NCBI RefSeq assembly: GCF_014196295.1
Contig: NZ_JACIDK010000007.1
Location: 1-64,000 of the forward strand
Direction: 5' to 3'
DNA length: 64,000 bases
Source: Phenylobacterium haematophilum
GTDB lineage: Bacteria; Pseudomonadota; Alphaproteobacteria; Caulobacterales; Caulobacteraceae
The notes beneath the pieces are model-generated. The model ran no database searches. It was not told the origin of the DNA and was given only the letters and a program-made list of their open reading frames with translations. This document shows, piece by piece, positions 31,139 through 41,384 of this stretch. A program made the position numbers and the translations under genes. Numbering within the stretch: position 1 is the stretch's first letter; each line of letters opens with the position of its first letter.

Positions 31139-32344
31139 TTAGAAGATCTCGAAGAGGCCCGCGGCTCCCATACCGCCGCCGACGCACATGGTGACGACGC
31201 CCCACTTGGCGCCGCGACGCTTGCCTTCGTGCAGGACGTGGCCGGTGCAGCGGGCGCCGGTCATGCCGTAGGGGTGGCCGATCGAGATCGAGCCGCCCGA
31301 GACGTTGAGCTTCTCGTTCGGGATGCCCAGCTTGTCACGGCAGTACAGGACCTGGCTGGCGAAGGCTTCGTTCAACTCCCACAGGTCAATGTCGTCGATG
31401 GTCAGGCCGTTGCGCTCCAGCAGCTTCGGGATCGCGAAGACCGGGCCGATGCCCATTTCTTCCGGACCGCAGCCGGCCACGGCCATGCCGCGGTAGGCGC
31501 CGAGCGGGGTCAGGCCGCGCTTCTCGGCTTCCTTGCGCTCCATCATCAGCACGGCGGCCGAGCCGTCCGACAGCTGGCTGGCGTTGCCGGCGGTGATGAA
31601 CTTGCCTTCCGGCGCGTAGCGGCCGCCCTTGAACACCGGCTGCAGCTTCTGCAGGTCGGCCAGGGTGGTCTGCGGGCGATTGCCCTCGTCCATGGAGATG
31701 GTGATCTCCTTGTCCGCGGTCTCGCCGGTTTCCTTGTTCACCAGCACCTTCATGACCGTGGTCATCGGGGCGATTTCAGCGGTGAACCGGCCTTCCGACT
31801 GGGCCTGGGCGGTGCGCTGCTGCGATTGCAGGGCGTACTCGTCCTGGGCCTCGCGGCTGACGCCGTAACGCTCGGCGACGACTTCGGCGGTCTCGATCAT
31901 CGAGGTGGCCAGGGCCGGGACGTTCTGGGCCAGCCAGGGGTCGCCGGTCATGAAGCGGTTCATCTTGTCGTTCTGGACGAGCGAGATCGACTCCACGCCG
32001 CCGCCGATGGCGATCGGGGCGCCGTCGTTGATGATGTACTTGGCGGCGGTGGCGATCGCCATCAGGCCCGACGAGCACTGGCGGTCGAGGGTCATGCCCG
32101 ACACGGTCACCGGCAGGCCGGCGCGCAGGGCGGCCTGGCGAGCGATGTTGTTGCCGGTGGTGCCTTGCTCCAGCGCGCAGCCGAACACCACGTCGTCGAT
32201 CTCGGCCGGGTCGACGCCCGCGCGTTCGACGACGGCGGCGATCGAGTGGCCGGCGAGGGTCGCGCCGTAGGTGTTGTTGAAGGCGCCGCGATAGGCCTTG
32301 CCGATCGGGGTGCGGGCGGTGGAGACGATTACGGCTTCACGCAT
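31139..32344 (-). CDS. Acetyl-CoA acetyltransferase / 3-ketoacyl-CoA thiolase
   Basis: 401 residues from ATG 32344 ([20 protein letters not shown], the usual thiolase start); an upstream in-frame extension is not supported. Active-site elements are the nucleophilic Cys in [13 protein letters not shown], the His in [15 protein letters not shown], and the second Cys in [27 protein letters not shown] is the NEAFA motif. The enzyme cleaves 3-ketoacyl-CoA with CoA, or condenses two acetyl-CoA. It lies 82 bp behind the FadJ-type gene on the same strand; together they provide the last steps of fatty-acid beta-oxidation. Confidence 0.94.
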   Translation of the reverse strand: MREAVIVSTARTPIGKAYRGAFNNTYGATLAGHSIAAVVERAGVDPAEIDDVVFGCALEQGTTGNNIARQAALRAGLPVTVSGMTLDRQCSSGLMAIATAAKYIINDGAPIAIGGGVESISLVQNDKMNRFMTGDPWLAQNVPALATSMIETAEVVAERYGVSREAQDEYALQSQQRTAQAQSEGRFTAEIAPMTTVMKVLVNKETGETADKEITISMDEGNRPQTTLADLQKLQPVFKGGRYAPEGKFITAGNASQLSDGSAAVLMMERKEAEKRGLTPLGAYRGMAVAGCGPEEMGIGPVFAIPKLLERNGLTIDDIDLWELNEAFASQVLYCRDKLGIPNEKLNVSGGSISIGHPYGMTGARCTGHVLHEGKRRGAKWGVVTMCVGGGMGAAGLFEIF

Positions 32345-32426
32345 TGAAGAGCATCCTAACGAGTTGGGAGGGTAGTCCTGCTCACCCCCGGCGCGGACGC
32401 CGGGGGCGGTCTTGGTCGGCGTCGCC

Positions 32427-34508
<2,082 letters not shown>

Positions 34509-34565
34509 GTGGCGCATCCTCGATTGTTGGAGAGGGACGGCTCGTGGCGTGGCCGCCCTTGGATT

Positions 34566-34578
34566 CAAACGGTTGTTT
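34566..34578. promoter_or_regulatory. CAAAC-GGTT-GTTT dyad between fadJ and SDR genes
   Basis: AAAC-N4-GTTT dyad in the 173-bp divergent region, 58 bp upstream of fadJ. The form resembles fatty-acid-responsive TetR-type (PsrA-like) sites of the C/GAAAC-N2-4-GTTTG/C kind. Tentative. Confidence 0.3.
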
Positions 34579-34681
34579 ACAGGCCTCGCCGGACGCGCGC
34601 GAGTCAAAAATCCTTAGGGTTTGCGAGCGTCCGACGGCGGGTCATAACGCCTACCAATCATCACCCTAGGGGAAGCAAGGC

Positions 34682-35461
34682 ATGGCTCAGGGACTGTTTT
34701 CGCTGGAGGGCCGCGTCGCCCTCGTCACCGGCGGTTCGCGCGGCATCGGCAAGATGATCGCCAAGGGTTTCCTCGATGCGGGCGCGGCCCGCGTCTACAT
34801 CTCCTCGCGCAAGCCGGCCGCCTGCGACGAGACCGCCGCCGAGCTGGGCGAGCGCTGCATCTCGCTGCCGCAGGACGTCTCGACGGTCGAGGGCTGCCAG
34901 ACCCTGGCCAAGCGCCTGACCGACGCCGAGCCGAAGCTCGACATCCTGGTCAACAACGCCGGCGCCGCCTGGGGCGCGCCCTTCGACGAGTTCCCGGAAA
35001 GCGGCTGGGACAAGGTCGTCGACCTGAACCTGAAGTCGCCGTTCTTCCTGACCCAGGCGCTGCACGGTGCGCTCAAGGCCGCCGCCAGCCATGAACAGCC
35101 GGCCAAGGTCATCAACATCTGCTCGATCGACGGCATCCGCCTGAACCCGCAGGAGACCTATTCCTATCATGCGAGCAAGTCGGGCCTGATCTACCTGACC
35201 CGCCGCATCGCCGCCGAGCTGATCAAGGACTCGATCAACGTCACCGGCATCGCGCCGGGCGCCTTCGCCTCGGAGATGAACCGCGTGGCTCGCGACCAGG
35301 GCGACGAGATCGCCAAGCGCATCCCCTCGCGCCGCATCGGCCGCGACGAGGATATGGCCGCCGCCGCGATCTACCTGGCCAGCCGCGCCGGCGACTACGT
35401 GGTCGGCGAGACCATCGCCGTCGACGGCGGCGTGGCCCTGGCGACCACCGGCGGCCTCTAG
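34682..35461 (+). CDS. Short-chain dehydrogenase/reductase (SDR)
   Basis: 259 residues, classical SDR size. Cofactor motif VALVTGGSRGIGKMIAKGF (TGxxxGIG, about residues 16-23), NNAG at 91-94, catalytic Ser148 in INICSID, and Tyr162/Lys166 in YHASK. The C-terminal part ends GETIAVDGGVA, typical of the FabG-like branch. SSRK after the second strand suggests preference for NADP(H). It is divergent from the fadJ-thiolase unit, so an acyl-CoA or 3-ketoacyl substrate is plausible but unproven. Confidence 0.92.
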   Translation: MAQGLFSLEGRVALVTGGSRGIGKMIAKGFLDAGAARVYISSRKPAACDETAAELGERCISLPQDVSTVEGCQTLAKRLTDAEPKLDILVNNAGAAWGAPFDEFPESGWDKVVDLNLKSPFFLTQALHGALKAAASHEQPAKVINICSIDGIRLNPQETYSYHASKSGLIYLTRRIAAELIKDSINVTGIAPGAFASEMNRVARDQGDEIAKRIPSRRIGRDEDMAAAAIYLASRAGDYVVGETIAVDGGVALATTGGL

Positions 35462-35543
35462 GCTTTGGTGTAAACTTCCAACGGACGGCCACGCTTTCGA
35501 CGGTTTTGCGTTATGACCTGCTGGAGAGCAGCAGGCGTCACGT

Positions 35544-38500
35544 TTGACCGAGTCAGAAACGAACCCGCCGTCACGGGCGGCCCGGCGTCGATGGCGCCGG
35601 GTCCATACCGCCGTGGCCGCCGGGGTGATCGTGGCCGTCGTGGTGGGCGGCACGGTCTATCTTACCCGCAGGGCGATCGCCCGCGAGTTGCTGGTCGGCT
35701 GGCTGGAATCGCGCGGCGTGCCGGCCGACGTCGAGTTCCGCGAATTCGAGTTCGGGGGCTTCACCGCGCGGGTCCGCGCCGGGCCGGAGAAGGACCCCGA
35801 CGTCTCGGTCGAGCGGGTCGAGGTCCGCTACGGCTTCACCGGCTTCTGGTCGGGCGAGGCGCCGGGCGTGCGGGTGACCTCGGTCAAGCTCTACCGGCCG
35901 GTGGTCAAGGGCGCTTTCAAGGGCGGCAAGCTGAAGCTCGGGACGCTCGATCCGCTGATCGAGGAGTTCACCAGCCGCCCGCCGCAGCCGCAGGGCCCGC
36001 AGCCGCGGGTCGAAGTTCATCGCGGGGTGCTGCGGCTCGACACCGACTACGGCCTGCTGAAGGCCCGCGCCGACGCCAAGCTGGCCGACGGAAGGCTGAT
36101 GTTGCTGGATGCGCGGCTCGACCCCGTGGCGCTGAAGGGGCGGAGCGTCGCTGCGAGGCTGGGCGAGGTCAGCCTCAAGATGGCGACCACTCGCGGTCGC
36201 GTGGACGTGCTGCTGCTGGCGCCGGTCGAGGATTTGGAGGCGCAGGGCCTGAAAGCGCAGGATGGCCGCGTGCGGCTGTCCGTCCAGGGGCCCTATCCCG
36301 ACACCGTCCGCAAGCGTGGCGAAGGCCGGCTGATGGCGCGGCTCGAGGCCTCCGCCGCACAGGCGGCGCTCGGCCAGGACAATTTGGATGAGCTGCGGCT
36401 GGTCGCCAATTTCGACGGCGCAACGCGAGGCTGGATCGAAACCCTGGTGCTGGAGGGCGACGGCGACCTGCAAGTGGGCGCTCGCGGCGGCAAGGCCGCC
36501 GGCTTCACTTTGGTGGGCCTCAAGGGCGAGGCCTCGCTCGGCGACGTGCGCTGGACGCGGTCGGCCGGCGACGTGGTCTCCGGCGAGATCAGCAGCCGCT
36601 TCTCGGCCGACCAGGCCCGCGGCGGCGACCTTCGTCTCTTCGACGCCCGCGGCGAGCTCGGCGGACTGGCCGCTTTCGACGGCAAGCGCGTGGATCTGGC
36701 CCTGCGCGGGGCGCTCGCTTCGCGCGGCGGCTGGTCGGGCCTGGGGCCGGTGACCGCGGGCGATCAGGCCGAGACCGCGGCGCTCAAGCGGGCCCTGGCC
36801 GACTTCCAGCTGACCGCGAGTTCGATCGCGCTCGACGCCTCTCGCGAAGGGGTGTCGGTGGGCCTCGGACAACCGGCTGTGGTGCGTACCGCCAGCGGCG
36901 GAGAGCTCAAGCTCCATCGGGCCTCGGGCGGACCGATCTATGTGAACGGCGGCGGCGGCTTCGACGTGTTGGTCCGCGGCGGCGGCTTGCCGGAGGCGAC
37001 GCTCGCGGTGCCGCGCTATCGCCTGACCGACGACGGCGTCGTCGCCACCGCGGCGCTGCAGGCCAAGGGCGGCTTCGCCCCGGTCAGCGCCGCCAGCATC
37101 GACGCGGCCGGCGAGGTGCGCATGGCGGGCGGCGCCGTCGACTTCGTCGCGGCCCGCTGCGTCGCCCTGGTCGCCGGTCACGTGGAACTCGGCGACAGCG
37201 ACCTCGAACGAGCGAGCGGCGAGCTGTGCCCCCGGGCCGGCGCGCCGCTGGTCAGCCTCAAGGGCGGAACCTGGCGGCTGCGCGGCCAGGCCAAGAGCGT
37301 CGCGGCCGAACTGCCGTTCCTTGAGGCGCGCGTCTCACAGGGCGCCGGCGCTATCGACCTCTCCGGCTCTGGCGCCTTGATCAACGGCCAGCTCGAGATC
37401 GCGGCCGCCCGCCTGGACGACACCGCCGCCGAGACCCGCTTCCATCCGGTGCGGGCGAGCGGACGGGCCAGCGCCCGCAAAAGCGGTTGGCTGGCCGACT
37501 TCGCGCTGACCGATCTGGCCGGCCGGCGGCTGGCGACCGGCGACCTGCGGCACGCCGCCGATGGACGCGGCGCGCTGACCTTCGACACTGGCATGCTGAC
37601 CTTCGAGGACGGCGGGTTGCAGCCGATCGGGCTCTCGCCGCTGGCCGCGATCGTCGCCTCGCCGGCCAGCGGCCGGGCGCAGTTCGATGGCGAGATCGCC
37701 TGGTCGCCGGGCGCCTCGACCAGCCACGGAACGCTGAACGTCGAGCGCATGGACTTCGTCAGCCCGATGGGGCCGGTGCAGGGTCTGGCCGGGCGCGCAG
37801 AGTTCAGCAGCCTGATCCCGCTGACCGCTGCGCCGGGCCAGGTGCTCAAGGCGCAGTCGATCAACAGCCTCGTGCCGTTGACCGACGTCGACGTGGTGTT
37901 CGGGCTGGAGCCGGACGCCGTCACCGTGGGGGGCGCGCGGCTGGCGATGGGCGGGGGGCTGCTCTCGTTCGAGCCGTTCCGCGTGCCATTCGACCTTAGT
38001 CAGCCGTGGAGCGGGGTTCTCGATATCGAGGGCGTCCAGATCAAGGACCTGGTCGAGGCCTCGCCGTTCGGCGACCGCGTCGATCTGGAGGCGAAGCTTA
38101 CCGGCAAGGTTCCGTTCGAGGTGCGGCCCGAAGGCGTGCGGGTCAAGGCCGGGCGGCTGCGGGCCATCGAGCCGGGCCGGCTGTCCATCCTGCGCGAGGC
38201 GCTGGTGCCGGTGGCGGCGCAGGGCGGCGAGGTGATCGGGGCGGCGGTCGAAGGCGCCCCCACGGTGCCGGTCGCGCCGCCCGCTACGGAGACGGGCGAG
38301 ATCAACGCCTTCAGCGAATTCGCCTACCAGGCCATGGAACATCTGGCGTTCGACACCCTCGATGCCGAGGTCAACAGCCTGGAGAACGGGCGACTGGGCG
38401 TGCTCATGCATCTGAAGGGCGAGCACAAGCCGCCGCAGAAGCAGGAGATCCGCTTGACCCTGATGGACCTGATCCGCCGCGACTTCCTGAACCGGTCGTT

Positions 38501-38624
38501 GCCGCTGCCGTCGGGGACCAAGGTCGACTTGACCCTCGACACCAGCCTGAACCTCGATCAGATCCTCAAGGACTTCGGCGAGTATCAGGCGCTTCGCGGT
38601 TCACAAGCCGTTCAGCCGGAATAA
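35544..38624 (+). CDS. ydbH: YdbH-family AsmA-like envelope protein
   Basis: 1026 residues from a TTG start; there is no in-frame ATG before the membrane segment, so TTG is the best choice. A basic head (RAARRRWRRVH) is followed by one N-terminal helix (TAVAAGVIVAVVVGGTVYL, about 20-40), then a long periplasmic beta-rich body with repeated AsmA/YdbH-like motifs. Near the C terminus come TGKVPFEVRPEGVRVKAGRLRAIEPGRLSILREAL and the family ending LPLPSGTKVDLTLDTSLNLDQIL, the YdbH DUF signature. YdbH is one of the AsmA-like proteins (with TamB and YhdP) that carry phospholipid between the membranes. The next two genes encode YnbE and YdbL, its known partners. Confidence 0.9.
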   Translation: MTESETNPPSRAARRRWRRVHTAVAAGVIVAVVVGGTVYLTRRAIARELLVGWLESRGVPADVEFREFEFGGFTARVRAGPEKDPDVSVERVEVRYGFTGFWSGEAPGVRVTSVKLYRPVVKGAFKGGKLKLGTLDPLIEEFTSRPPQPQGPQPRVEVHRGVLRLDTDYGLLKARADAKLADGRLMLLDARLDPVALKGRSVAARLGEVSLKMATTRGRVDVLLLAPVEDLEAQGLKAQDGRVRLSVQGPYPDTVRKRGEGRLMARLEASAAQAALGQDNLDELRLVANFDGATRGWIETLVLEGDGDLQVGARGGKAAGFTLVGLKGEASLGDVRWTRSAGDVVSGEISSRFSADQARGGDLRLFDARGELGGLAAFDGKRVDLALRGALASRGGWSGLGPVTAGDQAETAALKRALADFQLTASSIALDASREGVSVGLGQPAVVRTASGGELKLHRASGGPIYVNGGGGFDVLVRGGGLPEATLAVPRYRLTDDGVVATAALQAKGGFAPVSAASIDAAGEVRMAGGAVDFVAARCVALVAGHVELGDSDLERASGELCPRAGAPLVSLKGGTWRLRGQAKSVAAELPFLEARVSQGAGAIDLSGSGALINGQLEIAAARLDDTAAETRFHPVRASGRASARKSGWLADFALTDLAGRRLATGDLRHAADGRGALTFDTGMLTFEDGGLQPIGLSPLAAIVASPASGRAQFDGEIAWSPGASTSHGTLNVERMDFVSPMGPVQGLAGRAEFSSLIPLTAAPGQVLKAQSINSLVPLTDVDVVFGLEPDAVTVGGARLAMGGGLLSFEPFRVPFDLSQPWSGVLDIEGVQIKDLVEASPFGDRVDLEAKLTGKVPFEVRPEGVRVKAGRLRAIEPGRLSILREALVPVAAQGGEVIGAAVEGAPTVPVAPPATETGEINAFSEFAYQAMEHLAFDTLDAEVNSLENGRLGVLMHLKGEHKPPQKQEIRLTLMDLIRRDFLNRSLPLPSGTKVDLTLDTSLNLDQILKDFGEYQALRGSQAVQPE

Positions 38625-38656
38625 TCCACCTTGGCCGTGAATTTGGAGACGACCAT

Positions 38657-38839
38657 ATGATGAGAACCTTGCCAGCCGTGGCGGTCCTGGCCGGAGCGGC
38701 CCTTACCAGCGCCTGCACGCCGACTGTGCGGGTGGAGGTGGCGCCGATCTCGATCTACGCCAAGCTGGACGCCGACGTCCGGCTGCGCCTGGACGACGAC
38801 GTCAAGGCGCTGATCAAGCAGAACCCGAACCTGTTCTAA
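38657..38839 (+). CDS. ynbE: YnbE-family lipoprotein
   Basis: 60 residues. Lipoprotein signal MMRTLPAVAVLAGAALTSAC with acceptor Cys20, then the short conserved body TPTVRVEVAPISIYAKLDADVRLRLDDDVKALIKQNPNLF. The VRVE...PI(S/T)I...LDAD/NV...LD(D/K)xV..L(I/L)..NP...F pattern is that of YnbE. In Escherichia coli YnbE is an outer-membrane lipoprotein that joins YdbH by beta-strand stacking to complete a bridge for phospholipid. GGAG is 8 bases before the first of two adjacent ATGs. It lies 32 bp after ydbH. Confidence 0.9.
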   Translation: MMRTLPAVAVLAGAALTSACTPTVRVEVAPISIYAKLDADVRLRLDDDVKALIKQNPNLF

Positions 38840-38850
38840 GGGGATTGAGC

Positions 38851-39216
38851 ATGACCTATCGCAATCTGATGGCGCCTGTCGCCGCCGTGGTCGCCACCCT
38901 CGCCCTGGCCGGCGCGGCCCACGCCGACCCGGCCGCCGCCAAGGCCGCCGTCGATGCAGCCAAGGCCCAAGGCGTTGTGGGCGAGCAGGCCGACGGCTTC
39001 CTCGGCTTCGTGAACGCGGGCGCGGCCAGCGCCGAGGTCCGCGCCGCCGTGGCTGAGATCAACGCCGGCCGCCGCCAGCTTTACGCCCAGGCCGCCACCC
39101 AGAACGGCGTCAGCCCGGCCGCGGCCGGGGCCTCGGCCTTCCGCACCGTGGTCCAGGCCAAGCTGCGCCCGGGCGACTTCTACCAGGACGCCGGAGGCGC
39201 CTGGGTCAAGAAGTAG
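38851..39216 (+). CDS. ydbL: YdbL-family (DUF1318) periplasmic protein
   Basis: 121 residues. ATG 38851 has AAGGGG at 8 bases. Signal peptide to about residue 25 (GAAHA). The mature part, AAAKAAVDAAKAQGVVGEQADGFLGFV and AAVAEINAGRRQLYAQAATQNGVSPAAAGASAF, ends with AKLRPGDFYQDAGGAWVKK, the DUF1318 signature (G-x-x-Y/F-x-x-x-x-G-x-W). YdbL modulates the YdbH-YnbE bridge in enterobacteria. Third gene of the cluster, 11 bp after ynbE, ending at a strong terminator. Confidence 0.9.
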   Translation: MTYRNLMAPVAAVVATLALAGAAHADPAAAKAAVDAAKAQGVVGEQADGFLGFVNAGAASAEVRAAVAEINAGRRQLYAQAATQNGVSPAAAGASAFRTVVQAKLRPGDFYQDAGGAWVKK

Positions 39217-39238
39217 GCGCTACGCCCACCCCAACGCG

Positions 39239-39267
39239 AAAGGGCGTCCCGCGAGGGACGCCCTTTT
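39239..39267 (+). terminator. Intrinsic terminator of the ydbH-ynbE-ydbL operon
   Basis: GGGCGTCCC (39242-39250), GCGA loop, GGGACGCCC (39255-39263), then TTTT, with AAA before the stem. Starts 22 bp after the ydbL stop. Confidence 0.88.
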
Positions 39268-39408
39268 CATTTGCGCGATCGGTCGAATGCGGTGATCGGG
39301 GCAGGGAAGCGACCGAATACAAGCTTCCCCGCCCGTCACCCTATCCGCCCCCCTTTCGGAGGTCCCGGATGCTGTATCCGCGGAGCGTCAGCGCCGCGGC
39401 AAGAACTC

Positions 39409-39450
39409 AAAAAAGTGAGCCCGCCCCACCCCGAAAGATCGGGCGGGCTC
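39409..39450 (-). terminator. Intrinsic terminator of the DUF4170 gene
   Basis: On the minus strand GAGCCCGCCC and GGGCGGGCTC pair around an 18-nt loop and are followed by ACTTTTTT. It lies 31-72 bp after the DUF4170 stop. Confidence 0.82.
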
Positions 39451-39480
39451 AAGGAGAGACAACTGGAAGCCCCCTGACCC

Positions 39481-39687
39481 TTAAGCCGGCAGTACGAGTT
39501 GTTCGGACGCGATGGCGAAGCGCATGGTGGCCTGGCTGCGGGTCTCTTCGGACACCTTCGCCCAAGCCTGTTTGGCTTCGTCGCGGCTCTCGTACGGACC
39601 CAGCACCTGGGGCGCGCCGTTCTTCAGCTTGGTGAAGGCGAGGCAGCTGTACTCCCCGCCGACAACCCAGAACCGTTCCTTGGTCAT
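39481..39687 (-). CDS. DUF4170 small protein
   Basis: 68 residues from ATG 39687, with GGGGGAG about 9 bases upstream. The sequence MTKERFWVVGGEYSCLAFTKLKNGAPQVLGPYESRDEAKQAW carries the (R/K)FWVVGGEY start and GPYxSxDEAxxAW middle of DUF4170, followed by RSQATMRFAIAS. The family is widespread in alphaproteobacteria and looks like a compact alpha/beta domain; no function is established. A longer frame to 39822 lacks a site. Own terminator downstream, so probably monocistronic. Confidence 0.85.
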   Translation of the reverse strand: MTKERFWVVGGEYSCLAFTKLKNGAPQVLGPYESRDEAKQAWAKVSEETRSQATMRFAIASEQLVLPA

Positions 39688-39829
39688 GGTCTCTTGCTCC
39701 CCCGGCTGGCGCCGGAACTGAGTCTTGTGAAAACCGATTTCGCCGGCCCGTCGCTTTGACAAGCCGTCGATCAAATCTAGCCGTCGGCCGGGCGGGGGCG
39801 AAGGGGCAGGCTTGTGCAACAAGGCTCAC

Positions 39830-39871
39830 TTGTCACAGAGACACCTTGTAAAGGCTGTAAATCTGTGACAA
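39830..39871. promoter_or_regulatory. TTGTCACAG...CTGTGACAA inverted repeat before the ScfR-like gene
   Basis: TTGTCACAG (39830-39838) and CTGTGACAA (39863-39871) are perfect 9-base inverted arms 24 bp apart, ending 9 bp before the ATG. CTTGT-GCA-ACAAG sits just upstream at about 39811-39823. This is a likely control region, perhaps autoregulatory. Confidence 0.45.
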
Positions 39872-39880
39872 CCCGACAAC

Positions 39881-41317
39881 ATGGCCGTGACCACCACCGA
39901 CCGGAAGCTGTTCCTGGGCGCGCGCCTCAAGCGCCTGCGCCGCGACCTGGGCCTCACCCAGACCCGCATGGCGGAGGATCTCGGCGTCTCGCCCAGCTAC
40001 CTGAACCTGCTCGAACGCAACCAGCGGCCGGTCACCGCCCAGGTGCTGCTGCGCCTGGCCGAGGCTTACGACCTCGATCTCAAGAGCCTGGCGACCGATC
40101 CCGAGGACGGCGGCGCCACTGGGCTGTCGGAGGTGTTCTCCGACCAGATGTTCCGAGACCTCGGCGTCGCCCGCCATGAGATCGCCGAGGTGGCCGAGAG
40201 CGCGCCGGGCGTGTCCGAGGCGATCGTCCGCCTCTACCGCGCCTATCTCGACCAGCGCCGGCTCACCGACCTGGGGGCCATCGGCCGCCCGGAAGAGGGT
40301 TCGAGCGGTCCGGCGGTGCTGCCCTCCGACTGGGTGCGCGACTTCTTCCAGGCCCAGAAGAACTACTTCGCCGAGCTGGAGGAGGCGGCCGACGCGCTCA
40401 CCGCCGATCTTGCCTGCGAACCGCTCGACTTCGCGATCTCCGCACGCGAGCGGCTGGCGGGGCGGCACGGCATCTCTGTGCGGGTGGTGCCGGTCGAGGT
40501 GCTGCCGGAGTCGGTCCGCCGCTACGACCATCACCGCAAGCGCCTGTTCCTGTCCGAGGCGCTGACCGCCGAGGGCCGCGCCTTCGCCCAGGCCTACCAA
40601 CTGGCGATCCTCGAATACGGGCCGTTGCTCGATGCGCTGGTCGAGCGCTCGGGCCCGCCCGACCGCTCGACCCGCGGCCTGCTGAAGGTGTCGCTGACCA
40701 ACTACCTGGCCGCGGCGGTGATGATGCCCTACGCGGCCTTCCACGAGGCGGCCGAGCGCAGCGCCTACGACATCGAGCTGATCCGCGCCCGCTTCGGGGT
40801 CTCGTTCGAGCAGGCCTGCCACCGGCTGACCACCCTGGCGCGGCCAGGCGCCCGGGGCGTGCCGTTCTTCATGCTGCGGGTGGATTCTGCCGGCAACATC
40901 TCCAAGCGCTTCGCCGGCTCGACCTTCCCGTTCTCGCGCTTCGGCGGCACGTGTCCGCGCTGGAACATCCACGCCAGCTTCCGCAGCCCCGGCCGCATCG
41001 CCACCCAGATCGTCGAGACCCCGGACGGGCAGCGATACTTCACCCTGTCGCGCACGGTCAGCCGCTTCGCCACGCCCTTTGCGGCGGGCGACACGGAACT
41101 CGCCATCGGCATGGGCTGCGAGCTGAAGTTCGCCGAGCGGCTGGTCTATTCGCGCGGCATCGACCTGCGCGATCCGGTCGCCACGGCCATCGGGCCCGCG
41201 TGCCGGATCTGCGAGCGGCCGGCCTGTCCGCAGCGCGCGGCCGAGCCGATCAACCGTACGCTGATGGTCGACGACTTCACCAAGTCGATCTCGCCTTATC
41301 CGTTTGCGTCAGGCTGA
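39881..41317 (+). CDS. XRE-family regulator with DUF2083 domain (ScfR/RamB-like)
   Basis: 478 residues. N-terminal HTH (about 10-70): LGARLKRLRRDLGLTQTRMAEDLGVSPSYLNLLERNQRPVTAQVLLRLAEAY. The middle (about 150-300) resembles the ImmA/IrrE-like domain, with FAQAYQLAILEYGP in place of a clear HExxH, so it is probably not a protease. The C-terminal DUF2083 region contains SFEQACHRLTTL, FAGSTFPFSRFGGTCPRWNIHASF, and the Cys cluster CRICERPACPQR. Relatives sense short-chain acyl-CoAs or fatty acids and control glyoxylate, acetate or propionate genes. No ribosome-binding site precedes the ATG, so the message may be leaderless. Confidence 0.88.
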   Translation: MAVTTTDRKLFLGARLKRLRRDLGLTQTRMAEDLGVSPSYLNLLERNQRPVTAQVLLRLAEAYDLDLKSLATDPEDGGATGLSEVFSDQMFRDLGVARHEIAEVAESAPGVSEAIVRLYRAYLDQRRLTDLGAIGRPEEGSSGPAVLPSDWVRDFFQAQKNYFAELEEAADALTADLACEPLDFAISARERLAGRHGISVRVVPVEVLPESVRRYDHHRKRLFLSEALTAEGRAFAQAYQLAILEYGPLLDALVERSGPPDRSTRGLLKVSLTNYLAAAVMMPYAAFHEAAERSAYDIELIRARFGVSFEQACHRLTTLARPGARGVPFFMLRVDSAGNISKRFAGSTFPFSRFGGTCPRWNIHASFRSPGRIATQIVETPDGQRYFTLSRTVSRFATPFAAGDTELAIGMGCELKFAERLVYSRGIDLRDPVATAIGPACRICERPACPQRAAEPINRTLMVDDFTKSISPYPFASG

Positions 41318-41384
41318 CGCCTTGCGCGGCAAGGGGCTTGCGATAGAGAAGGGCAGGGCGGTTCAAGGCGTGCCAGGGGCTCGG

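Noticed and set aside
40400..40900. Active ImmA/IrrE metalloprotease in the ScfR-like regulator
   Set aside because: The expected HExxH is not visible at the usual place, so only a structural or ligand-binding role is supported.
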